A stretch of 64,000 bases of DNA from Epiperipatus broadwayi (taxonomy: Eukaryota; Onychophora; Udeonychophora; Euonychophora; Peripatidae), in contig JAQFVV010012510.1 of NCBI GenBank assembly GCA_028023455.1, positions 2,647,420-2,711,419 of the forward strand, in the 5' to 3' direction. How positions within the stretch are numbered: position 1 is the first letter of the stretch; every line of letters begins with the position of its first letter. The position numbers and the translations under genes are program-made. This document shows positions 1 to 12,819 of the stretch, piece after piece. The notes under the pieces were generated by a model, which was not told where the DNA came from, ran no database searches, and saw only the letters and a list, made by a program, of their open reading frames with translations.

Positions 1-1604
1 TAAAATAATAGTTTATCAAGTGAACATAAGAAAATTTCACATAAGTTTATACAATAATGAAAGCTATTTTGAACTGATTGTAAAGAACTTGGATTCGAAA
101 GGTAATAATACAGTAATTTGTCTAAACAGGGAAGAAACTATTCCATGTTAAGTTATAATTTATGAAACCAAAAATTGTATATTATAGATTGTATCAGGTG
201 TAATATAATCATTTTGTAGTGTTTGATCATGATCTTCCTTAGCATGATTATATAAAAACTTCCTTTATATACTTTAATAAGCCACACAGCAAAATACCTG
301 TTGTTCAACTTGATGTATGTACAAGAAAGTCAAGAAATGGATCAACTAAGGATCAATGTGCCTGCATTCCCAGTGGCATGAAGAGATATTGCTACATGAA
401 TACTACTTCACCAGGGAAAAGTGATATCGAGAACTGAGCTGCATTGTTAAAGACTTCCACACCAAAAGTCTGAACTGTCATCAAGATGATTTGATGAACT
501 TTAATTCATCCATTAATCTTATTATATGATTTTTATTGTAAATTTTTCTTCATTTTCTTTTTATTTTGAAATCATTTTATTTTCATACTCAAAAGTGTGA
601 ACTTTACAGTTCAAGCTTCGGGAGATTCCATTAGAGATGTTGATAGGAAAGAAAAGAGGTGATGGTTAAATTTAGTGATTTCTTTTTGTTATTATTATTA
701 TAAATAAAGTTTAACCCCACCCTTCCTGTTTTAGCGACTTGAAATCTCATTATTCTCATGAATGGAGGTAAGATTTTTATTTTTTATTTTAGATTAAGTT
801 ATAAACATTTGACACAAGACAGAATTCGAATTATTATTATTTTCTTTGTTAATTAACAATTGTTATATGTTCATTCTTGTGTGAATTACTAACCATTTCA
901 TATTTGTATATATTATATATTTTTGCCTATAACAAAAGTGATTCATACTTTAGTCTGGGGGACCTAATCAAGTGATACATCTTCAATCAAGGGTAAAGAA
1001 TGATATTACTAGAAATATATAAAGTGGATATATGATTTAGATAGTATGTGATATTGATATATTTTTAAAACTTATTTTCAATGATGTTGTAAACAATTGG
1101 TGTCATCAGGGGTTTCTTCCACTGAAAAAGGGGACTGGAACTATAAGATTATTTAATCTGATGGTGTGGTGGAGGTCAATTCTTGGCACATGCAAATTAT
1201 TTTCTTTTATTGTTGCTGAAATTTATGTCATTTTTTTAGTTAGTTGTTATTTTGAAATAAATTTTAAATGATTTTTTATGTCACTCTGGTCTCTGATGCA
1301 TCAATTTAACTTTGCATTCAACAATCAACTATTAGTCTTAATACACACACAGACATATTTCTCTCTTACATAATGATTCTATGATTAATTGAGTATCAAT
1401 AATGCTAGTTGTAACCTATATAGAGGTGCAGAAGTTGTTATGTGTATGTGTTCATCCCTGTTAAGAGAGTCAAAGGCAAATTCTCCCTTAATTTGAACAC
1501 TAGGACATAACAGAATCAAGGAAAGGCATGTAAGGTGGATGAATTAATCTAAATTGCATCTATAACTAATAAATAAGTTTAAAGATAGTCAAATGAATGT
1601 GTGA
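1..1604. other. AT-rich non-coding DNA, no feature recognised
   Basis: I see no open frame of useful length, splice-site pair, tRNA-like box or repeat shared with the rest of the window here. The sequence is AT-rich with short homopolymer and ATT runs. Confidence 0.6.
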
Positions 1605-2104
1605 NNNNNNNNNNNNNNNNNNNNNNNNNNNNNNNNNNNNNNNNNNNNNNNNNNNNNNNNNNNNNNNNNNNNNNNNNNNNNNNNNNNNNNNNNNNNNNNN
1701 NNNNNNNNNNNNNNNNNNNNNNNNNNNNNNNNNNNNNNNNNNNNNNNNNNNNNNNNNNNNNNNNNNNNNNNNNNNNNNNNNNNNNNNNNNNNNNNNNNNN
1801 NNNNNNNNNNNNNNNNNNNNNNNNNNNNNNNNNNNNNNNNNNNNNNNNNNNNNNNNNNNNNNNNNNNNNNNNNNNNNNNNNNNNNNNNNNNNNNNNNNNN
1901 NNNNNNNNNNNNNNNNNNNNNNNNNNNNNNNNNNNNNNNNNNNNNNNNNNNNNNNNNNNNNNNNNNNNNNNNNNNNNNNNNNNNNNNNNNNNNNNNNNNN
2001 NNNNNNNNNNNNNNNNNNNNNNNNNNNNNNNNNNNNNNNNNNNNNNNNNNNNNNNNNNNNNNNNNNNNNNNNNNNNNNNNNNNNNNNNNNNNNNNNNNNN
2101 NNNN
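1605..2104. other. assembly gap (500 N)
   Basis: An uninterrupted run of exactly 500 N. The round number suggests a scaffold gap of nominal or estimated size, so distances across it should not be trusted. Any open frame predicted through it is an artefact. Confidence 0.99.
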
Positions 2105-2199
2105 ATAATGCCTGGCACAATATGTATAGATAAGCTCAAATAGTAGAAGTAGCAAAAAAAAAGAGAGAATATGAATAATTTGAAGAGTTTGTTTTACAA

Positions 2200-2420
2200 T
2201 GAAATTATATTGTTAGAGTGAATATTGAAATTCATAATCTCTGCAAGCAATAAATTTATGGAAAAATAAGTACCGATTCAAGTCAATTTACATTAAATGG
2301 GGTATTGATGTCTGTATTAAGATTGAATAAGGATAAAAATGATTTTAAGACTAAAGGTACTGAATTAATAAAGCTAATACAATGGAAGTGGGATAGAATG
2401 TGAATAGATTTGGTTGTAAC
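2200..2420 (+). pseudogene. 3' fragment of LINE family gamma
   Basis: The stretch at about 2285-2405 aligns by eye with the last coding part of the LINE at 41.2-43.3 kb. It shares the same order of GGxTTxGG, AAGG, GAATTAATAAAG/GAGTTGACAAAAA and GGAAGTGGGATAGA blocks, which encode a ...LTKI...WKWDR-like end in the intact copy. Several in-frame stops show that it is dead. It lies just right of the assembly gap, so more of the element may be hidden there. Confidence 0.6.
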
Positions 2421-2529
2421 AGATACATAGGCTAAAGAATGACAATATATTTTTTTAGATGACTGATTTCAAGAAAGGATAAGCCTTTTACCACCACATA
2501 GAAGCTCACAATCTAAGGACCACATTGCT

Positions 2530-2632
2530 ATTACTTACTATTTTACACAGAGACAAAACTTTCCATACAATAGCCTATTCAGTGCCTCTGTGTAAATAGA
2601 ATGGTGACCGTGTGATGTTTATTGGTTTACTT
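2530..2632. repeat. R1 repeat, internally deleted hairpin derivative
   Basis: The left part reads in R1 forward sense (acacagagacaaaactttcc, then catacaatag). The right part (cctctgtgtaaataga...gtgatgttta) is the reverse complement of the R1 flank. Nearly the whole R1 body is missing, so only its outer ends remain, head to head. This is one of at least three such mini-derivatives in the window. Confidence 0.55.
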
Positions 2633-2639
2633 GCTGTCT

Positions 2640-3140
2640 TCACAACATAACTCATTTTAGCATCTTTAGATTTAGATCTATAATATAAACTTCAATAAAG
2701 CTTTTACAACATCACGATTTTATAGTTTTTAATACAATAATAGCTAGTAGTTGTTTTTGTGCTTTTATAATTTAATTCTCTATTTGTTTAAGTAAAGCTC
2801 TCCAAATTAAGCACTTTTTTAATTTTATTTAAAGAAATCGAGGAAGCTCTATATGGCATCTTTTTAACCGAATATAAAATCTTAACTTGTTACCTAATAA
2901 TATCAATATGCAAATGGGAATATTAGAAAATTGTACTATTTATATTCACTGTTTGAATATTTTCAGAATTATTGGGACAGAAAACAATATCATGTCAATA
3001 TACCAAAACATTATTTTCAATTTCAGTGTTAAATATAACAACAGTAAACTTTCATTTGTAAAAATATTTTTTGTTAAAAAAAAAAAAGGATTAAACTGTT
3101 CTGATTTACGATTTACAAATTGAAATAGGCAGCTTAGATT
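2640..3140. other. AT-rich non-coding DNA, no feature recognised
   Basis: Only poly-A/T runs and chance open frames. The frame at 2887-3123 has no recognisable domain and the amino-acid make-up of translated AT-rich DNA. Confidence 0.5.
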
Positions 3141-3144
3141 GAAA

Positions 3145-3476
3145 ATATTGTGTTTTCAATTTTATTCTCATAGTTTTGTAGTTAAGTAGAGATAAAAGGT
3201 GGCTGCTGGAGGGTTGCATTAGATCCTAAGATCTAGGTACAGTGCTCTCAGATACAAAGCTCCTCACTGACAAAGGCCACAAACCAGAAACTAGTCTGGG
3301 GATATTAGATGAGTAGACACTAGATGGGGGTTTTATGCACAAGCCTTTTGGCATCCATTGATTACTCTGGTTGGCACTGAGTGGCACTACTGTATGGAGA
3401 GTTTTGCCTGTTTTAATAACATATATGTGCTAGCATAATGAATAGTGATCATGTGATGTTTAGTGATTTACAAATT
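3145..3476 (-). repeat. R1 dispersed repeat, nearly full copy
   Basis: This carries the R1 landmarks in reverse order on the + strand: gtggctgctggagggttgca, a cctaagatctaggt block, actagtctggggatatt, the gcatccattgattactctgg block, ggcactactgtatggagag, and finally gtgatcatgtgatgttta. The same blocks recur in the same order at 31.3, 32.6, 49.5 and 53.1 kb, and as reverse complements at 48.9, 51.0, 51.5 and 52.7 kb. No coding capacity is visible. Confidence 0.85.
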
Positions 3477-3689
3477 GGCTAGTATTAATAAGTAGGCATT
3501 CATAAACGATCATTCTAATTTAAAAAAAGAGAGAGGAAAAATTATCCTAAAAATGAATTTTGTGACGACTATACAAATCAATCTCTGAACTATAAATACA
3601 TCCACATATACAACTCCCTGGCTCATTTTCTGTTGTTGTTGTTTTTTATATTTGGCTTACTGTTTTTTAATTTTTTCAACAAAAACTTT

Positions 3690-4400
3690 TCTTTCTGAAA
3701 TTCTTCAACATCATGTCTAATTGTAGCTTTCAGATGTATTCTACTCTTTGCCATATCTTTCCAATGGAAACAAATAATATGGCACTTCTTTAATATGTGT
3801 TTGAGATATTCTTATAACAGACAGGATCTATTCCATAAAAACTATGCTCAAGTTTATCATAACACTCGTTTAGGAAGTCTTGTATTTTCCACCATTTTAC
3901 AAGGCCAATCCTACAAAGATATGATTTTTAATAATATTAATATCATCTATGTTCTTCATTACTTTGTACAATGCTTTTTTACAATCCATTATTGACAGTT
4001 TCGATTGCCCCAGCAATCTTCTTAAGAACTGCTACTTATATCTTCAAATCTTAATAGTGGGTTGTAAAATAGCATTGTAAAAAGTAATAAAGATCATATT
4101 GATTGGTTTTATGATCTTGCCATTGAATTTTTCAAATTTTACAGAACATCCTTAAATGAAACTTTTCTAAAGCCTTTATATTGCACAGATAAAATGTCCA
4201 AGTTCCAGTTCCATACAATAAATAAAATAATATAATAGCTCATAGCTAACTTAGTTACAGTAGTCAGTTTCTTCTTTCATTTGTTAAAAGCAACAGCAGC
4301 ACATTAAAGTCTGTACTTCAACATCTAAGTCCTCCTTTGTGTTTATAAAACTACCAAAGTATGTAAAATTTGAAATACCAGGTACTCTTAAACCTGGAGC
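3690..4400 (-). pseudogene. LINE family beta fragment (post-RT region), interrupted
   Basis: The reverse complement around 4150-4250 translates to a LLYGTGTWTF stretch followed by ALEKFHLRMFC. This is a decayed form of the LLYGSETWTLY...LEKFHLR motif that follows the reverse transcriptase in many animal non-LTR retrotransposons. The left part (about 3700-3955) matches the second copy at 45.9-46.7 kb, including the block with attcttataac. The element is split by the small inverted-repeat element at 3958-4093. Stops and frameshifts make it a pseudogene. Confidence 0.7.
3958..4093 (-). mobile_element. small inverted-repeat element with hammerhead-like core, copy 1
   Basis: The ends are inverted repeats: the left end begins ttactttgtacaatgctttt and the right end finishes with gcattgtaaaaagtaat. 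It sits inside the LINE beta fragment. The minus strand at 3994-4026 contains CTTAAGA, then a GATTGC/GCAATC stem with a TGGG loop, then CGAAAC and TGTC. The second copy is at 40953-41182. There is no coding capacity, so it is MITE-like in form. The internal motif instead recalls the ribozyme-bearing Penelope-like retroelements; this is inference. Confidence 0.55.
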
Positions 4401-4407
4401 CTAAATA

Positions 4408-5273
4408 AAATATAGGGATTTGAACTCAGACTTTCAAGCCCCTTCACTATCCACACTATCTCATACTACTGATACACATGATCACACACATGCAGAAAAG
4501 ATAAATAATCACCATTATATGTATTTCATGCTAAACCAGCATTCATCAGTTGGTCTAGATTATCATCTCCCATACACACACACACACATATATATATATA
4601 AAATCAGTGCTCAGTTTATATTAATTTAGCAAATCCTTACACTTTAATGGATAGGCTTCAACCTAATGGAACCTCCAACTCTTCAGCCATCCATACCACT
4701 GAAAATTTGATGATAGAATTCCCAAATCTCATGCTGGTGCCAATGTTGTTGTCATGCCCATGTTGACCTCAAGTCACTCTGACCCCTCACGTATAGGACA
4801 GTATCCATTTAAATACATAGACAAGGGATGGGAAGAATGCAGGCTTAATATGTAAGATTAAAATATCAGGCACTCTTTAACTTGGAGCCTAATTGTAAAT
4901 GACCTATATGTGAGAGGTCAGAGTGACTTGAGATCAACATGGGCATAACAATAATATTGGCATCAGCATGAGATTTGGGAATTCTATCATCAGATTTTCA
5001 ATGGTATGGATGGCTGAAGAGTTGGAGGTTGGATTAAGTTGAAACCTATCCATTAAAGTGTAAGGATTTTCTAAATTAATATAAACTGAACACTGATTAT
5101 ATATATATATGTATGGGAGATGGTAAGGACCAACTGATGAGTTCTGGTTTAACACGAAATACATATATTGGTGATTATTTATATTTTCTGCATGTGTGGT
5201 CATGTGTATCAGTAGTGATATAGTGTGGATAGTGAAGGGGCTTGAAAATCTGAGTTCAAATCCCCTATATTTA
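4408..5273. repeat. foldback element with roughly 380-bp arms and tRNA-like ends
   Basis: Bases 4408-4797 and 4903-5273 are reverse complements with scattered differences; the centre of about 105 bp is unpaired. Landmarks include gaaggggcttgaaaatctga at 5233 and its complement near 4425, and gaggtcagagtgacttgag near 4914 and its complement near 4770. The outer ends contain GAGTTCAAATCCCC, which resembles a tRNA B box, so each arm may be a tRNA-derived SINE inserted in opposite orientation. A 28-29 bp direct repeat (ending ggagcctaa) lies before the left arm and again inside the centre. Confidence 0.75.
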
Positions 5274-5279
5274 CAAAAT

Positions 5280-6525
5280 GTGTAAACTGGTTTAGAATAT
5301 TCTTAAATTGATAACCGCCTAGACTCAACAGCTGATAAAAAACTTGGGCTTTTGAACATTAATTAATTAATATAAACCGAAGTCTTTATATGTTGCATTC
5401 AAATCATTAAGCAGATTTTATAAATTGGTTGATAGTATTTGTAAAAACAATAGAATATATTAATTTAAGAGCACGCGATCAAATCATTGAAAAATCAAAT
5501 TACATTTTGATTCTCGTTTGGCGTTGTTCATATAAAAGAAAATATTATAATTATATTCTTAATTCCTTTCTACCACAAACTTTTTCATTAATTATATGGA
5601 TTTATTCAAAATTAAAAATAATCCAAAAAAGTAAGTTATTATAATTTTTTTTTAATTCACATTAACTTTTTTTACGATTTTATATAAATAATTAGATAAA
5701 AGCATTAATGTATATAAACTTTAGAACAACTTTTAAAAAATTTTTGAAAGAAAAACAACAATATTAAAAATATTCTGGATTAGTTTAAAATGGTTAAATT
5801 TGATCACCTCTTACCAACTGGTGATCTATACCCAGAGCAAAGTTTTAACGGAAATGGAGATTAAATTAGTTACAGGTAATTCGCTCTTCAAATCATTAAA
5901 TAATATTAATGAATGGGAAATTCAATTTGTCAGTTAGCATTTATTTGTTTTATGTAAAATATTCGTTTATCCTTACCATCAGAAGAACATTTGGTTTGCA
6001 TTCATTAAATTGCTGATGAAACAACTGAATCGCAAAATGCCTTTTACTTTTTCTTCTTTACAAAAAAATATTGTTAATCAGAGAATGCAAACTATTTGTT
6101 ACATTGCGTATTACCAGACATTATGTACATTAATATGTTGGGAGGGGAAGCGAAAATTGTAATAGACTAATTTAATATATGCAGCAATCCAAATTTAACG
6201 CTTGACTAAGTAATTTTGATTCCATTTACCTGAGTCTAGAAGAATTTTTGAGAGAAATGTAAGAAAATAGGCGCATTTTATCAAAATGTAAAGTAATAAC
6301 ATGTAAAGAAAGCATATAATTTTCAAAGATTTTATTAATGCAAATAAATTTTAAAAAGTACAGTACTTACAAAAATCACATTTTTTATATTTGGAAAACA
6401 AATTATTGATTAAAAATTGTATTTTTCTTGCTTTTATTGCCATGAAAGTTACCAGATTGCCATAATCCAGGACTCGGCTATTTCATTTTTTATTTAATAC
6501 TAGTTATATTCACACCTCGCTCACA
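5280..6525. other. AT-rich non-coding DNA, no feature recognised
   Basis: I see no repeat shared with the window and no supportable exon. The frame at 5429-5644 is lysine/isoleucine-rich chance translation. Confidence 0.5.
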
Positions 6526-6529
6526 TTAG

Positions 6530-6730
6530 TAGTATAAGAGTAGCAATCCTCCATACAATAGTCCCATCAAGTGCAAGCCTTCATAATCAATGGATGCATG
6601 AAGGTTTATGCATAAAATTCCTATCTGGAGATTAAGGCTTGGTGTAACAATTGTATGGAGGGTTTGCTATTCTTATTAACAGCATGTGTGTGCATATGAA
6701 ATGGTAATCATGAACTATTTTGAGAATAAA
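6530..6730. repeat. R1 repeat, internally deleted hairpin derivative
   Basis: It opens in R1 forward sense (ctccatacaatag, then aatcaatggatgcatgaagg, then ataaaattcctatctgg). It then switches to reverse sense (aggcttggtgtaacaattgt, then atggagggtttgctat, then agcatgtgtgtgcatatg). The inner R1 body is gone. Confidence 0.6.
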
Positions 6731-6734
6731 ATAA

Positions 6735-8700
6735 TAGAATAGAATATATAATTGTTTCTGTGCCTTCTACATTTATATATTATTTAAATGAATGTGAGTG
6801 ATCAACAGTAATATAATAAAAAATTAACATTTTGTGATCAGTTATACTTCTGAATAATCAGCTTTTAGTATTTTATTATAAACATATTTGTCATGTAATA
6901 AACTACTTAGCATTATTAATTATTAAGCATCCACTGTGATATGTATAATATATTCAAGACATGTCAAAACACAAAACATATAACAAAATTTATTTATTAC
7001 AAATAATAATTCTTTGTAAATAATTATTATTTTAGAAACATTATCAGATTCACCACTTCCTTTATTTTGCTGTAATATTTTATATAAATGCAACTTATTC
7101 TCTTTACTTTGAACACTTTTTAGCAAAAAAACTTTATTGTAAATATATGTACAGTTGAAACATAATATTGTGTGTACACATATGTACAATAATAAAAAAA
7201 ATTGCTAAAAAGTGTTCTAAGTAGAATGGATAAATTGCATTTATACTAATTACTTTTATGGAATCTGTTCCTGACATGCTATTTGGAAGTTATAATATAT
7301 TTAAGCTTTTTTTTTTTTTCAAAAGTTTTATTATTATTAAATTTTATTCTATTGACCAAATCACGCATTTCTGATTTTAATAATTGCATATAATATTCAT
7401 ATGTATATGGTAATTAAATTTTAAGAGATACAGTTTTTAACATCTAGTATTCTATTTATAATATATATTATAAGCTTTTCAATATATATGTTTATCTCTC
7501 AAACAGAATCATGCATTTTCTGATTGAATTAATAAATATCATGTGGACAGGTGTGGAAAGGAGATAAGCCTGATTTAATCCCCAGGGTTATCTGATACTG
7601 TTTTCTTTATGCATTGACTTATGTGCCTAACTATTTATTCATTTTCATGCTTATGTATGGTTTGCTTAATACACTTTTATCAGTAAATATTATTATTGCC
7701 AATGGCAGTAATTGTAATATGTGTGTCCAAATTAAATGATTAGAACTCTGTCCAAGCTGACTAAAGTACCATCTTTGAATTACTGCATATATTGTGTAAT
7801 AACATACTTAAGCTATTCACTACAAAAATTGTAAGATATTAGCATATATTGAATAATATTTCTGTAGTGTAATTTTAACTACACCACTTTCATTCAGAGT
7901 AGTCTCTAGTCTTAATAAACATATATTGTATATATAAAAGATAGTAAAAATATATATTTAAGAATTCTTTAAAATATTGTGTTAGATAATTTTTAATAAG
8001 TGTCGCAAAGCACAAAACATGCTGTAATATTTCTGTGCAAAGCCATTTAAGCAGCCTGCAATGGCTAAGATAAACACAATTGTTTTTTTAGCCATAAGTG
8101 TAGGCCATGGAAACGGCATTTTTATGTGTTTTAACCCATAAACTACGCCGTCAAGCAACCGTGACTGGCTATCAAAAGACTACTGTTTAAAGTATATAAT
8201 TTATAAAGCACTTGATAAAAGATTAATTTTTTATGCACACTGCTATTATTTTAAAAAGTAAATCTATTTAACAATTTTTAATATTGTTCTAAGTAATGTA
8301 TAAATCATTGTGATAAAAAATTAGCTCCTTTAATTATCGTAATTCGATGTTTTTTTTAAATAAATAATGAGAGGTTACTGTTCATATTCATATTTCTTGA
8401 TTTAATGCTTAAATTTAGCTAAGTACAAAAAAGCAAATAAATAAAAGACAGAGAATAAAATAATAGTTTTAATACTGTAGGAAAATTACCTTTTTTATTT
8501 ATTGTAAGTGGACATTTTTAAAAGATAAATAATGGGGGCTTACTTAGCCTATCTTGTTATTCTTATATTTATATTATAATTAATTAATGAAGATTAATAT
8601 CTTTAAAATCAAACAAATATACATGGCATTTTTTAAAAAAATTTATCATGTGTTAAGTAAATATATTTAAAACTTTATCATGTAAGAATATACTTAAAGT
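6735..8700. other. AT-rich non-coding DNA; possible old repeat at 8000-8170
   Basis: Mostly TA-rich low-complexity DNA. The patch at 8000-8170 is less AT-rich and contains ttctgtgcaaagccatttaa followed by gcagcctgca. This resembles cacagaaatatgccatttag followed by gcagcct at 12054-12080, so both may be relics of one dispersed repeat. No coding region is supported. Confidence 0.35.
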
Positions 8701-8704
8701 AAAA

Positions 8705-10178
8705 TTATGTAAATGAGGCATTTATTTATATAGTGCTATGTTTATAAATTGTAATAAACTAAAGAACAGCCTTTCAAGCTAATGTACATGTGCTTTTTAT
8801 GAATGTTAATACTAATAAATGAATACTTTCATTTCCAACACAAGATAAAGTCTTTGCGAAAGAATAAAATGAATCCACTTAACCCAAATGCTTATATATG
8901 GACAAATATTAAGTACTGGATATGAAACATGAGGATAAACCAATCACTTTAAATTACTGTTTACTATGTCTGAATGAATGACGTCCATGAAATTATCTAG
9001 AATTTATGAAACATCACTCTTAAATGAAACTAAACATATGTAAATGAGGCATTTATTTATATAGTGCTATGTTTATAAATTGTAATAAACTAAATATCAG
9101 CCTTTCAAGCCAATGTATCTGCACTTTTTACAAATGTTAATACTAATAAATGAATACTTTTATTTCCAACACAAGATAAAGTCTTTACAAAAGAATAAAA
9201 TGAATCCACTTATTCTTTCAACCCAAATGCTTATATATGGGCAAATCTTAAGTACTGGATATGAAAGCATGAGGGTAAACCAATCACTCTAAATTACTGT
9301 TTACTATGTCTGAATGAATGATGTCCATGAAATTATCTAGAATTTATGAAATAAGTGGATTCATTTTATTCTTTCGCAAAGACTTTATCTTGTGTTGGAA
9401 ATGAAAGTATTCATTTATTAGTATTAACATTCGTAAAAAAAAAAAAGCGCATGTACATTAGCTTGAAAGGCTGATCTTTAGTTTATTACAATTTATAAAC
9501 ATAGCGCTATATAAATAAATGCCTCATTTACATATGTTTAGTTTCATTTAAGAGTGATGTTTCATAAATTCTAGATAATTTCGTGGACGTCATTCATTCA
9601 GACATAGTAAACAGTAATTTAAAGGAATTGGTTTATCCTCATGCTTTCATATCCAGTACTTAAGATTTGCCCATATATAAGCATTTGGGTTGAAAAAATA
9701 AGTGGATTCATTTTATTCTTTTGCAAAGACTTTATCTTGTGTTGGAAATGAAAGTATTCATTTATTAGTATTAACATTCGTAAAAAAAAAAAAAGCGCAT
9801 GTACATTAGCTTGAAAGGCTGATCTTTAGTTTATTACAATTTATAAACATAGCGCTATATAAATAAATGCCTCATTTACATATGTTTAGTTTCATTTAAG
9901 AGTGATGTTTCATAAATTCTAGATAATTTCGTGGACGTCATTCATTCAGACATAGTAAACAGTAATTTAAAGGAATTGGTTTATCCTCATGCTTTCATAT
10001 CCAGTACTTAAGATTTGCCCATATATAAGCATTTGGGTTGAAAAAATAAGTGGATTCATTTTATTCTTTTGCAAAGACTTTATCTTGTGTTGGAAATGAA
10101 AGTATTCATTTATTAGTATTAACATTCGTAAAAAGCGCATGTACGTTAGCTTGAAAGGCTGATCTTTAGTTTATTAAA
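8705..10178. repeat. tandem satellite array (unit about 331-348 bp) with internal inversion
   Basis: Two units run forward (8710-9040 and 9041-9351; spacing of taaatgaggc is 331). At 9352 the orientation flips, and two full units plus a truncated third run in reverse (9352-9698, 9699-10046, 10047-10176; spacings 347 and 348 measured at taagtggatt). The two complete reverse units are almost identical to each other, whereas the forward units differ from each other by substitutions and small indels. The third reverse unit lacks the A-run of about 12 bases and stops at about 10176. No open frame crosses the array. Confidence 0.92.
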
Positions 10179-10179
10179 G

Positions 10180-11860
10180 GAAAATTGTAAAAGCTTATCA
10201 AATTCTATAGTAATTCTCTTGCTGGACTTGTGGGATTTGTGTTAAATTTATTTAAACTGACATTCCTAAACATTTATCAATTTTATAATAAGAGTAGTAA
10301 TATTTCTCTTGCAGTATTCATGCCATTTTAAATTTTACTTTAATATGTGTTAAATATATGTTTAAACTAAAATCTTAAAAGTTTATGAAGTTAATTATTA
10401 TAACTGATATAAATTGTCATTATTCAAATGACAAATTAAATATATGGTATAAACACAATTGATTTTAATTTAAAATATATTTACATTGCTTTACCAATAA
10501 GTGTATTTTTTGTTTAATTTAAAAAATTTTCTAACTCTGTACACTTTTAATCAGTGCTGCCCTCTTTTTGATTTTTTATAATGTCATTCAAAAATAATTA
10601 TAATATAAATTTCTATGCATTTTTATATTGGAAATTAAAAATTTAAAAAAAAAAAACATAAAAGTTTGCATGCTAATAAAATTATATACAAAAAAAGAAA
10701 GAAAATCATGCAAGAGTCTTCAAAATTGGTGCAATATTTATTGAATTATAAAGTCACAAACAAACTTTCACATTTATAGAGTAATATATACTATGCCCAA
10801 ATTTGTTAATCTTTCTTCATTCATGGATAATCTTAGATGAATGTTAATTTTTTTTAATTTGTTGAAATTGTATTTACATGAGACTATGCTACTAGTAGAA
10901 CTAAAAATATGTACAATGCAATTTCAAGATATATATTTTGAATTTGATAATCATGAATCATCTAAAATTGAAAAGGAATTGCTGTAATGAGCTCCTCAAA
11001 GTTTTTGTTTGTCATTTAAAACTTTCCATTTTTAAGAAAAATTCAGAAGCTTTATAATCTTCAAAATATTTTAAAGCTAGATCTCTTTGTACCTTTTAAA
11101 TTTTTTATTAGATATAGGTTACTCTGTTCACAGAATAAAGAATATATATGTAAATTATAAAAATGGTAAGGATAATTTAAGTAAATAAACATGACAAGCT
11201 ATAATTGAATCAGAGAGCTCTTTAGAATAATATAATGCATTTCTAGCATATTTCCTTCAATAGTGTTAATGTAAGTAAAGGGAAAACAATGTGTCTTTAA
11301 TGTTTTTCACTCCTCAGCTAGGTGCACTTTAGAGAATGTGATAATAATACAGTCAAAATGTATATAAATCTCAAAGTAGAATTGGTGCTAAACATTCTGC
11401 TCCATATCCGAGCAAGAAGATGGAAATGCTGTATCAGAGAAATCTATTCTGTCTGTAACAAATAAATTGCAGGATTTGTACAGATCATCCCAACTTTTTA
11501 ATATTTTTGTAGAATTTCAAGACTAGCTATAAAAATATGATGTGATAATATATACTAGTTATTAGGTAATAGCAATATATGGTAAATTCCTGTATTCAAT
11601 ATTGTATCTCTAGAGCTTGACTTTTGACAACTAGTAGTCCTATTCCAACCACATTTATTTATTAAGTAGATAAATAAATATGGGTAAGTCTCCACTCCCT
11701 GTGGGACATAGCAGCTAGTATAGTCAACAGAATTGGATATATAGATGAGTTTATTTTACATTTACATTTATTGACACTTAGTGTACATATAGCTCACTGG
11801 AGGGCTTTAGTGCTGTCGTATTATTTTTTATATATAATGTTGAAGATATTAACATGATTG
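10180..11860. other. AT-rich non-coding DNA, no feature recognised
   Basis: Long A/T runs, no matching repeat elsewhere in the window, no convincing splice or coding signals. Confidence 0.5.
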
Positions 11861-11869
11861 CAAATTTTT

Positions 11870-12480
11870 TTAAATTCAGCAAGTGTTGATGCATTTAAAG
11901 GTAAAATTTTGTTCTCCTTATATCAGGAGCATGGTCTACAAAGCTTTTGTTAGAAGGCATAAATGTATTTAAATGATCAGAAATTGATAGCTAAATGGGT
12001 AGTTTTATAATAGTGTGATGAAACAGCCTGAGGGCATTATTTTTATGATAGCACACAGAAATATGCCATTTAGGCAGCCTCCACTATCGAACATTCTATT
12101 TCTAATGTGTAAGCCTAGAAATAGTCCGTTGTACATGGTGGGTGTGTCTATTTTTATGCTAATGCACAGAAACATGATGTTTAATCTGCCGCAGAAGATA
12201 TTGTGTCAGCTTACAGCTCAGATTTGTATTATCCATTTTTAATGTGCGATCACATTTCACTTTTGGGTACACTATTCTGTGAGGGGCTGGAATTCCGAAT
12301 GTCAAAACTATTTTAATATTCATTAAGACCTTCTCCCCTTCTATCTCCCATGTTTTATGAATGTCTACTAACAATTATAAGCATAGTCTCATGCTTCCGT
12401 AGCCCAGATTTACTGCTCAAAAAATTCAGCAAGTGTAGGTGCAAGTGCGACTTTGATCAAATCATGTTATAAGTCACATT
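11870..12480. repeat. possible relic of an unidentified dispersed repeat
   Basis: The patch is less AT-rich than its surroundings. It is bracketed by an imperfect direct repeat (aaattcagcaagtgttgatg near 11872; aaattcagcaagtgtaggtg near 12422). Inside, a motif with cacagaaatatg (12054) recurs as cacagaaacatg (12166). The open frame at 12015-12242 has no recognisable domain. Its identity is unknown. Confidence 0.3.
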
Positions 12481-12819
12481 TCTGCAAGAACAACTGCAAC
12501 ATTAATAAAATGGCTGAAATATCAAAATCCTCTGACTGTTGGAAGGGTTATCAAATAAAAGAGCTTGAAGCTGCATGCGTGCTATTCCTGAAGAGCCAAA
12601 AAAGTTGGTTTTAATTGCCACATATATTTGTTTTTGTAATTACTGTAAAAAGATAGTCAATCTTCGAGTTGCATTCCGTTTTGTTAAGAATTGTAATCCC
12701 CCCCCCCAAAAAAAAAAAGTTTGTCTTTTTGTTGTAAATGTTACCATTAAATGGAAATATATTTATTTGTAATTTAAAAAAAAAACAGTTGATTTCATGG
12801 AATACCAAACTGAAAATAT

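Noticed and set aside
1566-2155. Five overlapping open frames across the N run
   Set aside because: They exist only because unknown bases are translated as X; no real coding evidence.
12575-12808. Opposing 65-codon frames around a C-run
   Set aside because: Mirror-image chance frames created by poly-C/poly-A tracts.
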